Assembly: GCA_003331935.1 (NCBI GenBank)
Contig: QOQE01000015.1
Coordinates: 1 to 46,087, forward strand
Length of the DNA stretch: 46,087 nucleotides
Reading direction: 5' to 3'
Origin: Alphaproteobacteria bacterium
GTDB lineage: Bacteria; Pseudomonadota; Alphaproteobacteria; Rhodobacterales; Rhodobacteraceae
Shown: piece by piece, positions 26,006 through 35,388 of the stretch
How positions within the stretch are numbered: position 1 is the first letter of the stretch
Layout: every line of letters begins with the position of its first letter
The notes under the pieces: generated by a model
Seen by the model: only the letters and a program-made list of their open reading frames with translations
Databases searched by the model: none
What the model was told of the DNA's origin: nothing
Program-made: the position numbers and the translations under genes

Positions 26006-28063
26006 TTGAGCGATTTTATATTTGAACTGTTATCCGAAGAGATACCCGCAAAGATGCAAGCACCCGCTATGCATCAACTTGAAACTTTGATTTTAAAAAA
26101 AGTTAATGAAAACGGTCTAGTAGTGGAAAACTTGACCCCATTTGTCACACCAATGAGATTGGGAATTATTCTGCAAAATATTTCAACTGAAGTGACCGAA
26201 AGCATAAAAGAAATACGTGGTCCCAGGTTAGGAGCCCCTGAAAGTGCCATTGATGGGTTTCTGAAAAAAAACAAGATCGAAAGAAGTGATTTACAAGAGA
26301 AAAAAACAAACAAGGGTGACTTTTATTTTTACACTATAAAAATTAATGCACACTCCTTATCAAATATTTTAGCTGGAATTTTTACAGACGTCATTTATGA
26401 GTTTAATTGGCCAAAATCTATGTTCTGGGGAGATAATTATTCTTTGAGGTGGGTTAGACCACTTAGAGGTATAGTGGCTGTTCTTTTTGAAAATGAGACT
26501 AGGGAACGGGTTCCTCTGAATGTAAGAAATATTGAATCAGGCATTGTTACCAGAGCACATCAAGTGATGCATCCAGGATTTTTTGATTTTAATTCTGTGA
26601 ATGATTATCAAGAGAAGATCTTAAAGGGTAAAGTTATTCTTCATCCTGAAGATCGAAAAACAAGGGTTTTGCAAGAAGGTAAAAGACAGGCTGAAGCAAA
26701 AGGGTTTTACCTAGTGGAGGATGATAAGCTTCTGGAAGAAATTATAGGCTTAACAGAATTTCCAAGCCCCATATTGGGTAAGATTCCTAGAGAATTACTA
26801 TCGTTACCGGAAGAAGTGATTATCACCTCGATGAGAGAACACCAAAAGTTCATATCTCTAAGAAGCAGCGCTAATGGAAGGGTTGAGGGATTTTTGGTGA
26901 TCGCGGACATTGAAACCCACGACCAACAGAAAAAAATTCTTTCTGGCAACATGCGCGTTCTAAATTCGAGATTGAAAGATGCGATTTTCTTTTATCAAAA
27001 TGATCTAGAATTGGTAAAACGTCAGGGGATGAGAGCTTGGAACGAAAAATTGAAAGATGTTAGGTTTCATGAAAAGTTAGGTTCTCAGTATAATAGAGTA
27101 GAAAGAATAGTAAAAATGGCAGTAGTGCTCTCCAAAAAATTTGAAATTGAACAAGATGTGGTGAATGAAGCTGCGACACTAGTCAAAGCGGACCTTGTTT
27201 CGAACCTTGTAGGAGAGTTTCCCTCTTTACAAGGTGTAATGGGAGCTCATTATGCAAAAATTGCAGGATGCAAAGAAATGGTTTCAGAGGCAATAAGGGA
27301 TCATTACCTGCCGGTCGGTTCCAACGATGGCGTTCCAAAATACCCACTTTCAATCGTACTGGCACTCAGTGATAAAGTTGACTATTTGACCTGCCTTTGG
27401 AGAATTGGCATTAGGCCAACAGGAAACAAAGATCCTTTTGCTCTGAGGAGAACTTCTTTAGGAATAATAAGAATAATATTAGAAAACAAGTTAGATATTG
27501 ATTTAGATTATTTGATCGATTTAACAGAAGTTAACTTTGATAAGACAGATTTGCAGCAATTTTTAAAAGAACGAATAGCATTTTACCTAGCAGAAAAGAA
27601 TTACCAAAAAAACATAGTGAGGGCTGTAGTAAAACAATACGATCTAGATCATTTATCTATCCTACCAAGAATTATAGCTGAGATTACTGAATTTATTTCT
27701 TCTGAAGCTGGAACAAAGGCCTTGGCAGTATATAAGAGAGTTTCGAACCTCCTAAATTCTAATAAAGAATTCTTAAGTTTTGACAAAAAAAATTCTGAGG
27801 AGCTTGCGACACATGAAGATCAATTAGTGCAAGAACAGTTGACTTTGACCAAAGCACAGGTTGAAGAAAGTTTACAGCCTAAAAATTTTAAAACTGCTTT
27901 ACTCGTGCTGGAACCCATGTTGGACACCGTTAATCGGTTTCTTGATAATGTTCAGGTGAATTGTGAGGATATTGAGCTACGCAGTTTACGTTATGCGCTG
28001 TTGAATGAAATCCGCCAAACCATGGACAGAGTTTTAGTTTTCTCAGAATTGGAAAAAAAATGA
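26006..28063 (+). CDS. glyS: Glycyl-tRNA synthetase beta subunit
   Basis: The 685-aa tRNA-binding beta chain begins with the family signature FELLSEEIPAKMQ. LTEFPSPILGKIP and the conserved HQKFISLR segment lie in the middle, and an HD-like region with the DALR-type anticodon domain lies at the end. The start is TTG at 26006, two nt after the preceding stop. It overlaps the PPDK-like gene by 4 nt (ATGA). Confidence 0.95.
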   Translation: MSDFIFELLSEEIPAKMQAPAMHQLETLILKKVNENGLVVENLTPFVTPMRLGIILQNISTEVTESIKEIRGPRLGAPESAIDGFLKKNKIERSDLQEKKTNKGDFYFYTIKINAHSLSNILAGIFTDVIYEFNWPKSMFWGDNYSLRWVRPLRGIVAVLFENETRERVPLNVRNIESGIVTRAHQVMHPGFFDFNSVNDYQEKILKGKVILHPEDRKTRVLQEGKRQAEAKGFYLVEDDKLLEEIIGLTEFPSPILGKIPRELLSLPEEVIITSMREHQKFISLRSSANGRVEGFLVIADIETHDQQKKILSGNMRVLNSRLKDAIFFYQNDLELVKRQGMRAWNEKLKDVRFHEKLGSQYNRVERIVKMAVVLSKKFEIEQDVVNEAATLVKADLVSNLVGEFPSLQGVMGAHYAKIAGCKEMVSEAIRDHYLPVGSNDGVPKYPLSIVLALSDKVDYLTCLWRIGIRPTGNKDPFALRRTSLGIIRIILENKLDIDLDYLIDLTEVNFDKTDLQQFLKERIAFYLAEKNYQKNIVRAVVKQYDLDHLSILPRIIAEITEFISSEAGTKALAVYKRVSNLLNSNKEFLSFDKKNSEELATHEDQLVQEQLTLTKAQVEESLQPKNFKTALLVLEPMLDTVNRFLDNVQVNCEDIELRSLRYALLNEIRQTMDRVLVFSELEKK

Positions 28064-30609
28064 AGGCCGTGAAATTGACATCTAAATATTTATTTAATGA
28101 AATACCAGATGATGAAGAAAAAATAGATAAGTTTGGGCACAAAGCGTGCAAGATTAGTTTAGCAAAAAAATGGCAGTTTGTAGTGCCTGAAACAGTATTT
28201 CTTTCTGGTGGTTTAGTTAAAGAAATCTTCGAGAAAAAAAATATTCCTTCAGAAATTCTCTCACACTTAAAGAATAAATTGATTGCTGTCAGACCAAGTC
28301 CAGTTGCAGACCAATTCAAAAAAAATGGATCGTTTCTTTATATTGGGCTGGACGATCAAAGTTTTGATACCCTTAAACATAGTGTTGGGGTTAAAAGCGC
28401 ATTAAAAATTTACCTAAGCTTTCTAAGAATGTTTGCTTTGACTGTATATAATCTTGACCTTGAAAACTGTGATGAACTAAAAGAGTTATTAGAAAGCTTA
28501 AAAACCTCAGAGCAAGTTTTTGTTGAAAGTAGTCTTTGTAAAATCAGCAGAATAAAACAATTGATCTCATTAGAGACGGGATCTGATTTTCCGAAAAATA
28601 CCTCAGAGCAATTAATAGAAGTAATAAATTCAATCTATAAGAAATGGATCAGTCCTACCCAGAGAATCCTGCGAGATGTTAGTGGTAGGAAAAGTGATGA
28701 ATTAATTCCGGTATTTCTTCAAGAAATGCACTTCGGCTTAAAAAACAAGCCAGTGGAATATTTTAAAGTAAAGAATTTTGACGAAAGAACAGGAAAGTTA
28801 GGTTTTCAATACTTTCGATCACATAATAGAATAGAAAAGTCTTTCTTCGATCTAGTAAGTGAAGAAGAGGTAGGTAGTGCGCCCAAAGTTAACAAACTAC
28901 AAAATTTGATTGAGAGTCTAACAAAGAAAGTTAAGTCACCATTAGAAGTAAGTTTTCTAGTAGAAGAAGATACATTATTATTAATTGGTCTAAAAGAGAT
29001 AGCATTACCTCAAAAGGCGTTCATAGAGTTTGTAGTTTCGTCAGTCCAGGAAAAGATCATTGAAAAAGAAGAGGGCCTTTTACTCATAAATCCGGAATAC
29101 TTGGATATATTTCTTCATCCCTCGGTCTCAGAAGAAATAAAACCGAGGGCTGCACTTTTGGGAGTGCCAGCAAGCCCAGGGGCTGCTTCCGGAAAGGTGG
29201 CAATGTCTACTAACAAAGTAATTGAGTATAACTCAACTGAAACCGATGCAATATTAATTAAATCCGAAACTATTTCTGATGACATTAACGCTATGTCCCT
29301 ATCCCAGGGTGTTTTAACCGTGAAAGGAGGGATGACTAGCCATGCTGCAGTTATTGCTAGAGGAATGGGAATACCCTGTATCGTAGGGGTCAGAAATGTA
29401 GTCTTCAAGGAACATGAGAAAATAATCATGCTAGAGGATGGCAATATAATTTCGGAGGGTGATGACGTTACAATAGATGGGTCCACGGGTGCAATCTATC
29501 TTGAAAAGGTAAAATTAAGACCACCGGAAATTACAGGTACATTTAACACGCTTTTGAAATGGGCCGACGAGTTTTGTGATATCCAAATAAGAGCTAATGC
29601 AGATACGGTAGAAGAAGCTAAGGTAGCTTTGTTTTATGAAGTAGATGGAATAGGTTTATGTAGAACAGAGCACATGTTTACTGACTCTAATCGTATAAAT
29701 CTAGTAAGGCAAATGATACTAACCACCAGTAATGAGGAACGAGGTTCAATTATCGAAAAGCTCTTACCAATACAAAAGGAAGATTTCATCGAACTTTTCA
29801 AAGAGATGTCAAATTTGCCTGTAACGATAAGACTTTTAGATCCACCACTACATGAGTTTCTTCCTAATTCACAACAAGAAATTCAGAAGACAGCAAAGAT
29901 TATGGCAGTAACGCAACAACAATTGTCTGATCGTATAAAAGATCTATCTGAGTTTAATCCAATGTTGGGCACTAGAGGCGTCAGGCTTGGTGTAATGGTT
30001 CCTGAGATATATGATATGCAGGTTCAAGCAATTTTTCTCGCTGCCATTGAGGTTTTCAAAAAATACCAGATAGTGGTGAATCCCGAGATTATGATTCCAT
30101 TAATCTCAGCTAATAAAGAAGTTGAACTGGTGAGAGATAGCATTGAAAAAGTGTTTTTACAGCTAAATGAAGATAGCTCTGTAGATCTTAAATATAAGCT
30201 AGGAGTTATGGTGGAAACCCCTAGAGCTGCTCTAAGAGCTGGTGATATAGCGCAATCTTGCGATTTTTTAAGTTTTGGCACTAACGATCTGACCCAAATG
30301 ACTTACGGTTTGAGCAGAGACGACTCTAATAGATTTATGAGAGAGTACCTAGAGAAAGAGCTTTTTAGTAGCGACCCCTTTAAAACTATTGATGTCGAGG
30401 GTGTAGGCGAATTACTTAAAATTGCTGTGCAGCGAGCTAGAAATACAAATTCAAAGATAGTAACCGGTTTGTGTGGAGAGCATGGTGGCGATCCTTCTTC
30501 AATTAGTTTTTGTCGATCTGTTGGGTTTGAATACATATCATGTTCACCTTACAGGGTACCTATAGCTAGATTGGCTGCTGCACAATCAAGAATAAGAAAT
30601 GCAAATTAG
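28060..30609 (+). CDS. ppdK: PPDK-like PEP-utilising protein with degenerate ATP-grasp domain
   Basis: The 849-aa protein has the pyruvate phosphate dikinase layout. The middle phosphohistidine domain is intact, with His428 in GGMTSHAAVIARGMG. The C-terminal PEP/pyruvate TIM barrel is intact too: GLCRTEHMF, NPMLGTRGVRLG, VMVETPRAAL, FGTNDLTQM, and Cys805 in GLCGEHGGDP. The N-terminal 350 residues keep the length but lack the ATP-grasp signatures. The GGKGANL loop reads FGHKACKIS, VRSGARxSMPGMMDT is replaced by VRPSPVADQF, and the GTGVxFTR and QTR motifs are missing. ATP-dependent dikinase activity is therefore doubtful, and a PEP-dependent phosphotransfer role is possible. It follows glyS, as in Rhodobacterales. 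Confidence 0.83.
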   Translation: MKAVKLTSKYLFNEIPDDEEKIDKFGHKACKISLAKKWQFVVPETVFLSGGLVKEIFEKKNIPSEILSHLKNKLIAVRPSPVADQFKKNGSFLYIGLDDQSFDTLKHSVGVKSALKIYLSFLRMFALTVYNLDLENCDELKELLESLKTSEQVFVESSLCKISRIKQLISLETGSDFPKNTSEQLIEVINSIYKKWISPTQRILRDVSGRKSDELIPVFLQEMHFGLKNKPVEYFKVKNFDERTGKLGFQYFRSHNRIEKSFFDLVSEEEVGSAPKVNKLQNLIESLTKKVKSPLEVSFLVEEDTLLLIGLKEIALPQKAFIEFVVSSVQEKIIEKEEGLLLINPEYLDIFLHPSVSEEIKPRAALLGVPASPGAASGKVAMSTNKVIEYNSTETDAILIKSETISDDINAMSLSQGVLTVKGGMTSHAAVIARGMGIPCIVGVRNVVFKEHEKIIMLEDGNIISEGDDVTIDGSTGAIYLEKVKLRPPEITGTFNTLLKWADEFCDIQIRANADTVEEAKVALFYEVDGIGLCRTEHMFTDSNRINLVRQMILTTSNEERGSIIEKLLPIQKEDFIELFKEMSNLPVTIRLLDPPLHEFLPNSQQEIQKTAKIMAVTQQQLSDRIKDLSEFNPMLGTRGVRLGVMVPEIYDMQVQAIFLAAIEVFKKYQIVVNPEIMIPLISANKEVELVRDSIEKVFLQLNEDSSVDLKYKLGVMVETPRAALRAGDIAQSCDFLSFGTNDLTQMTYGLSRDDSNRFMREYLEKELFSSDPFKTIDVEGVGELLKIAVQRARNTNSKIVTGLCGEHGGDPSSISFCRSVGFEYISCSPYRVPIARLAAAQSRIRNAN

Positions 30610-30623
30610 AAACAGGCCTAGTT

Positions 30624-31322
30624 ATGAAACCTTTATTTTTTAAAAAAATGATAATACTCCCTGGCATACTCATGTATCTATTGCTAACAAGCCATACTGT
30701 ACTGTCTCAAACTAATCCTACGATTAAAAAAGCAGGTAATCTGAGATTGGAGAAGTTAATTGTGACTGTGAGAACGACGGTCGAAGAAGGGATGACAAGT
30801 CTCGATAGTATTGACGACAATTATTTAACAAAACTTTCTGGTCTGGTTAATTACGATAGAGCTTACTTATCAAAAGCTAGTGAAAAACAGTTTTTTTCGA
30901 AGGGTGCCCTTGACAGTCTGCGCATGCCCAAGATGAATAGGGAACTGAAATGCTTATCTGAGGCTTTATATTTTGAGGCAAGGGGTGAGCAGATAGAGGG
31001 GCAAATTGCAGTAGCTGATGTAATTATCAACCGTAAAGTGTCTAAAAGATTTCCAAATACTATTTGTGGTGTTGTTTCTGAGGGATCACATAAAAGAAAT
31101 GCTTGTCAATTTTCTTACAATTGTGATGGAAAGCTAGAGCTAATATACGACAAAAAAACGTACAAAAGGATAGTCAAACTTTCATCAATGATTTTAAATG
31201 GGGCTTTTTCAGATGTAACGAATGGAGCAACATTTTTTCATGCATCTGAAGTAAGTCCTAGCTGGTCAAAGAAATTTAAAAAGACCAGAAAAATAGGTAG
31301 GCATATATTTTATAAGAATTAA
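30624..31322 (+). CDS. Cell wall hydrolase, SleB/CwlJ family
   Basis: The 232-aa protein has an N-terminal signal peptide (residues 1-28, basic then hydrophobic) and a C-terminal Hydrolase_2 domain. The hallmark is CLSEALYFEARGE, with the catalytic glutamate, then AVADVIINRK, CQFSYNCDG and GATFFHA. The family cleaves peptidoglycan in Bacillus spore germination; in alphaproteobacteria the role is probably cell-wall remodelling. It follows the PPDK-like gene by 14 nt, the order known from Rhodobacterales. Confidence 0.85.
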   Translation: MKPLFFKKMIILPGILMYLLLTSHTVLSQTNPTIKKAGNLRLEKLIVTVRTTVEEGMTSLDSIDDNYLTKLSGLVNYDRAYLSKASEKQFFSKGALDSLRMPKMNRELKCLSEALYFEARGEQIEGQIAVADVIINRKVSKRFPNTICGVVSEGSHKRNACQFSYNCDGKLELIYDKKTYKRIVKLSSMILNGAFSDVTNGATFFHASEVSPSWSKKFKKTRKIGRHIFYKN

Positions 31323-31354
31323 CGATATATACTTTCAACTTTTAGGATTACCCA

Positions 31355-32311
31355 TTGTTAACAGAAGAATTTAAGAAAAAAGACCCTCTAGACCTAGGTG
31401 GCAAGAAAAAAAAAGCGAATGTAGACCATATTTTAGTAAGAGACTATGTGAAAGAGATTGACATCGGTGCTTTCCAGTCCGAATACGGCGTGAAACAAAG
31501 AGTATCTTTCAATGTTATTTTGGAAGTGGATACGGATAATTATCCAATGCATGATAATGTTGATCTAGTACTGTCTTACGACAATATAATTGAAATTATT
31601 GAATATGAGATCGGTCAGAAAAGAGTTGCTCTTCTTGAAACATTAGCAGAGCAGATTGCTCTTTCGTGCTTATGTCTAGATAGTGTTGCCACTGTTACTG
31701 TACGCCTAGAAAAGCTAGACCGGGGTATGGGAAAGCTTGGGGTTCAGATAACGAGAACGAAAGTTCAATCAAATGAGGCTAAAACAACTATGAAAACGTT
31801 GCGTAGTGGTAATTTAGTTATAAAAACAAAGGTGCCAAATGCTGGTTTGTTATTTGTTACGAATAGGATGATCAAACCTGAAAACATTAATCATTTGAAG
31901 AAATTTATTTCTACTTCCACAATGACTTGGGTTATTTGCCTATCAGAGATTTTTACGGAATTTTCTGAAATGAATCCAGAAAATCATATTGAAATACTAA
32001 AAATGTCCATTGCGCAAAATGCCTATATGCTTAATAAAAAAATTAATAATTTGAAACTTGCTCGAAGTAAGACTGAGGTAGTTTTTTTATTAAAAGAGGG
32101 CAAAAGTTGTATTTGGTGTCCGTCTGATTTCTTTAAGTTTTCTAAAAAGGATGTAATTCTTAAAAAAGAGTTTGCCCTAAGCATGGCTTGTAAGCTTACT
32201 AGGAGCCTGCTAATGCAAAAGGTCTACTTTTTCCAGCAGGACAAATTGTCCGATGCACTTACAGAAAAAATGAAAAACAAGGGATTAGCAGTTGAATATT
32301 GCTCACAGTAA
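31355..32311 (+). CDS. folB: Dihydroneopterin aldolase with long C-terminal extension
   Basis: Residues about 20-135 form a FolB domain: VRDYVKEIDIGAFQSEYG holds the catalytic glutamate, and VRLEKLDRG the catalytic lysine. The remaining 180 residues are a domain I do not recognise, with an IWCPSDFFKF stretch and predicted alpha/beta pattern. FolB proteins are usually about 120 aa; long forms occur in Rhodobacterales as far as I recall. The enzyme converts dihydroneopterin to hydroxymethyl-dihydropterin, the substrate branch for FolP. The start is TTG at 31355 with AGGA upstream. Confidence 0.82.
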   Translation: MLTEEFKKKDPLDLGGKKKKANVDHILVRDYVKEIDIGAFQSEYGVKQRVSFNVILEVDTDNYPMHDNVDLVLSYDNIIEIIEYEIGQKRVALLETLAEQIALSCLCLDSVATVTVRLEKLDRGMGKLGVQITRTKVQSNEAKTTMKTLRSGNLVIKTKVPNAGLLFVTNRMIKPENINHLKKFISTSTMTWVICLSEIFTEFSEMNPENHIEILKMSIAQNAYMLNKKINNLKLARSKTEVVFLLKEGKSCIWCPSDFFKFSKKDVILKKEFALSMACKLTRSLLMQKVYFFQQDKLSDALTEKMKNKGLAVEYCSQ

Positions 32312-32320
32312 GGTCTTTTA

Positions 32321-32986
32321 ATGGCCAAAAAAGTTAAAATTTTTGTTTTTGACCTAGACGGTACTTTGGCCGATACAGCGCCGGCATTACTAAATGCCGG
32401 AAACCAAGTTCTGAAGAGTATTGGCAGAAAGCCAATAAAGTTAGAGCAGTACAAAGGTTTTATTGGTGGAGGTACAAAAAAACAGGTGGAGAAGCTTTTG
32501 CTGTCGACTGGAGGCATTCCGGAATGCGGATTGGATTTATATTTTAAGTTATTCCAAGATCGATACTACGCAGACCCTGTAAAAGATTGTTTTCTTTACG
32601 AAGGAGTTTTGGAGCTGCTGGAGTTCCTGAAGAAAAAAGGCATAAAGTCGACGATATGTACCCAGAAGTTCGAAGGTAGTGCTAAAAAAATATTGTTACA
32701 CCTAAACATTTACCAATACTTTGAAGGGTTTGCCTACGGGGATAGCACAGGAGTTTTAAAGCCTGACCCAAAAGTTTTTTACCACTCCGTAAAAAGATTG
32801 AGTAATGGAAAGTATTTCTATGTTGGTGATACAGTGGTTGATTTACTTTTGGCAAAAGCCGTTGGTGCAAGCTTTTTTTTTCATAAAAAGGGTTATGCAC
32901 CACAAACAGTGGACAAAGCTGGAGTCGATTTCAGTTTTGACAGTTTTGGTGAACTAATTTGTTACATAAAAAAAAATCTGGCTTGA
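32321..32986 (+). CDS. gph: Phosphoglycolate phosphatase-like HAD hydrolase
   Basis: The 221-aa HAD-superfamily phosphatase has motif I FDLDGTLADT with the nucleophile aspartate, and motif II near STICTQKFEGS. Motif III is the lysine in LKPDPKVF, and motif IV is YVGDTVVDLLLA. The alpha-helical cap lies at about residues 16-85. Phosphoglycolate is the likely substrate (DNA repair by-product and photorespiration-type salvage), but HAD specificity is hard to infer. It is 9 nt after folB and 2 nt before folP, interrupting a folate gene pair. Confidence 0.82.
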   Translation: MAKKVKIFVFDLDGTLADTAPALLNAGNQVLKSIGRKPIKLEQYKGFIGGGTKKQVEKLLLSTGGIPECGLDLYFKLFQDRYYADPVKDCFLYEGVLELLEFLKKKGIKSTICTQKFEGSAKKILLHLNIYQYFEGFAYGDSTGVLKPDPKVFYHSVKRLSNGKYFYVGDTVVDLLLAKAVGASFFFHKKGYAPQTVDKAGVDFSFDSFGELICYIKKNLA

Positions 32987-32988
32987 AA

Positions 32989-33987
32989 ATGCAATACTTC
33001 TTCCCAGAGATCAACGCACTCCAAAGCGGAAAAGAACATCTTCATACTATGTACGGTAGGGGTACCATTTTTAACTCATTTAGAGTGATCGAGAGGAATA
33101 AAGATGCAAAAGTTATTTCAACTTCTGAAGTAAAAAAGGATTTTCTCAATAGATTTATATTAAAGCCAAACTCAAAACTAGGGCTAAACTTTGAGACTCC
33201 TGTTGTTATGGGGATTCTGAATGTTACTCCTGATAGTTTTTATGATGGGGAATGTTCGTTTTCTGAAAAGCAGTTTGTTGAAAAAGGTCTAAGGTTGCTT
33301 CAAAATGGGTGCGCTATTTTAGATATAGGAGGTGAGTCAACGCGGCCAGGAGCCATAGAGGTGCCGGTCGGTGAGGAAATAGAAAGAGTGGTAGGAGTAA
33401 TCACCAAAATAAAAAAATGTTCTCCATCTGCCCTAATCTCAGTTGATACTAGAAAGGCAAATGTGGCAGAGAAAGCTTTGCAAGCTGGAGCTTCCATAGT
33501 GAATGATATTTCTGCAGGATCATTTGATAAAAAGATGTTCAATGTGGTAGCAAAATACAAAGCAGGTATTTGTTTAATGCACTCTCAAGGTTTGCCAGAA
33601 AACATGCAGGACTCACCCTATTATGAAAATGTTCTACTCGATATTTATGATTATCTCGAGGCTAAGATAACTGAAGCTGAGAGAAAAGGTATATCAAGAG
33701 AAAAGATTATTATAGACCCAGGAATTGGCTTTGGAAAAAGTTTGAACGACAATTTAGAAATAATTAAAAAAGTCAGTCTGTTTCATGGATTAGGGTGTCC
33801 TCTTATGTTAGGGTTGTCGCGTAAGAGTTTCATTGGTGAAATTATCAGAGAGAGGCTGCCTGCAGGAAGATTAGTTGGCTCAATAGCAGCGATGCTGGAA
33901 ACACTCAGGAATGGAGTCCATATTTTGAGAGTGCATGATGTGAAAGAGACAGTGGATGCAATAAAAGTTTGGAATATTTTTCAATGA
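32989..33987 (+). CDS. folP: Dihydropteroate synthase
   Basis: ATG 32989, right after the gph stop, gives 332 aa. An N-terminal extension of about 75 residues precedes the TIM barrel. The barrel shows MGILNVTPDSFYDG, DIGGESTRPGA, and DPGIGFGKS, which bind the pterin pyrophosphate and p-aminobenzoate. LGLSRKSFIG lies near the end. The enzyme joins pterin and p-aminobenzoate, the sulfonamide target step. N-terminally extended DHPS is usual in Rhodobacterales. glmM follows by 16 nt. Confidence 0.94.
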   Translation: MQYFFPEINALQSGKEHLHTMYGRGTIFNSFRVIERNKDAKVISTSEVKKDFLNRFILKPNSKLGLNFETPVVMGILNVTPDSFYDGECSFSEKQFVEKGLRLLQNGCAILDIGGESTRPGAIEVPVGEEIERVVGVITKIKKCSPSALISVDTRKANVAEKALQAGASIVNDISAGSFDKKMFNVVAKYKAGICLMHSQGLPENMQDSPYYENVLLDIYDYLEAKITEAERKGISREKIIIDPGIGFGKSLNDNLEIIKKVSLFHGLGCPLMLGLSRKSFIGEIIRERLPAGRLVGSIAAMLETLRNGVHILRVHDVKETVDAIKVWNIFQ

Positions 33988-34003
33988 AGTTAGGTCTGTA
34001 GAA

Positions 34004-35344
34004 ATGGCAGCAAATATATTCGGGACCGATGGGATAAGGGGGCGTACAAATAATTATCCCATTGACGCAGAAACGATACTGAAAATTGCACTATCAACAG
34101 GTCATGTAATAGGAAAAAATTTAAAATCTCCTAAGGTTCTTATAGGCAAAGATACTAGAAGATCTGGTTACATGGTTGAGAATGCACTAACTGCCGGATT
34201 TATCTCCATGGGCTGGGAGGTGAACTTACTTGGGCCACTGCCAACCCCAGCTGTGAGTTTTCTTACAAAATCCCTAAGAGCAGACCTTGGGATTATGATT
34301 TCAGCATCCCATAACCCATACGAAGATAATGGTATAAAATTTTTTGATAATGATGGTCTGAAGATAGATACAAAAATTGAAGGGGAAATAAGTAAACAGA
34401 TGGGGAACAAACCACAATTGGTGGTTCCAAGTGAATTGGGTAGAGCAAGTAGAATAAACGATGTCCTTGGTCGTTATACAGAATTTGCAAAGATTTCTAT
34501 TCCAGCAAGTTTAACCCTAAATGGAATGAAGATAGTAGCTGATTGCGCTAATGGTGCTGCATATAAGATTTTACCCCAAATTCTTAGCGAGCTTGGAGCA
34601 GAGGTGGTCTCTTTTGCTGTTAATCCAGACGGGTTCAATATTAATGAGGACTGCGGATCCACCAAACCAGAAAAAGCACAAAGAGCAGTTTTAGAAACGG
34701 GTGCAGATTTAGGAATTTGTCTGGACGGGGACGCTGATAGGGTTTTATTCATAGATGAGCAAGGACTATTAGCAAATGGAGATCAAGTTCTTGGACTTCT
34801 TGCCAGAGCCTGGATGAATAAAAATTTGCTAAACAAAAACACTGTAGTAGCAACAATTATGTCTAACCTAGCCCTTGAATTATACCTAGCAAAAATAGGA
34901 GTAAGTTTAATCCGTACCCAGGTAGGTGACAAAAACGTCTCAAAGTGTATGAATGAGGAAGGATTAAACTTAGGGGGTGAGCAGTCGGGGCATTTGATAC
35001 TAGCCGATTATTCTAACGCCGGTGACGGATTAATAACTTCATTGCAAGTGCTAAATGTTTTGGTGGAAAGCCAAAAAAAAGCTAGTGAGGTTTTCGATTT
35101 ATTTAAGCCGTTTCCTCAATCGCTGATCAATATAAATGCTCAGAAATGCAATGATTTTGAAAAAAATGAGAAAATAAAAAATATGTTGGAAGACGTTCAG
35201 CATTCACTTAATGGGCGGGGTCGTATTCTTATAAGGAAATCTGGCACCGAGGACGTTGTAAGATTAATGGTTGAACACAAAGAAAAAAATAAGCTGCAAG
35301 AAACTATTGACACTTGCATGTCTATATTGAAAAAGAAAAACTAA
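34004..35344 (+). CDS. glmM: Phosphoglucosamine mutase
   Basis: The 446-aa alpha-D-phosphohexomutase has GTDGIRG at the N-terminus, the active-site Ser102 in ISASHNPYEDNG, the metal loop DGDADR, and GGEQSGH in domain 3. The C-terminal RKSGTEDVVRLM is the phosphate-binding loop. It converts glucosamine-6-phosphate to glucosamine-1-phosphate for UDP-GlcNAc, peptidoglycan and LPS. folP-glmM is a widely conserved pair. Confidence 0.96.
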   Translation: MAANIFGTDGIRGRTNNYPIDAETILKIALSTGHVIGKNLKSPKVLIGKDTRRSGYMVENALTAGFISMGWEVNLLGPLPTPAVSFLTKSLRADLGIMISASHNPYEDNGIKFFDNDGLKIDTKIEGEISKQMGNKPQLVVPSELGRASRINDVLGRYTEFAKISIPASLTLNGMKIVADCANGAAYKILPQILSELGAEVVSFAVNPDGFNINEDCGSTKPEKAQRAVLETGADLGICLDGDADRVLFIDEQGLLANGDQVLGLLARAWMNKNLLNKNTVVATIMSNLALELYLAKIGVSLIRTQVGDKNVSKCMNEEGLNLGGEQSGHLILADYSNAGDGLITSLQVLNVLVESQKKASEVFDLFKPFPQSLININAQKCNDFEKNEKIKNMLEDVQHSLNGRGRILIRKSGTEDVVRLMVEHKEKNKLQETIDTCMSILKKKN

Positions 35345-35388
35345 TAACTAAAAAAAAATTTTAAAATACCAATGAAAACTGGATAAAG

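Noticed and set aside
32959-32988. Start of folP within gph
   Set aside because: The extra residues are lysine-rich with no homology; ATG 32989 right after the gph stop is a better start.
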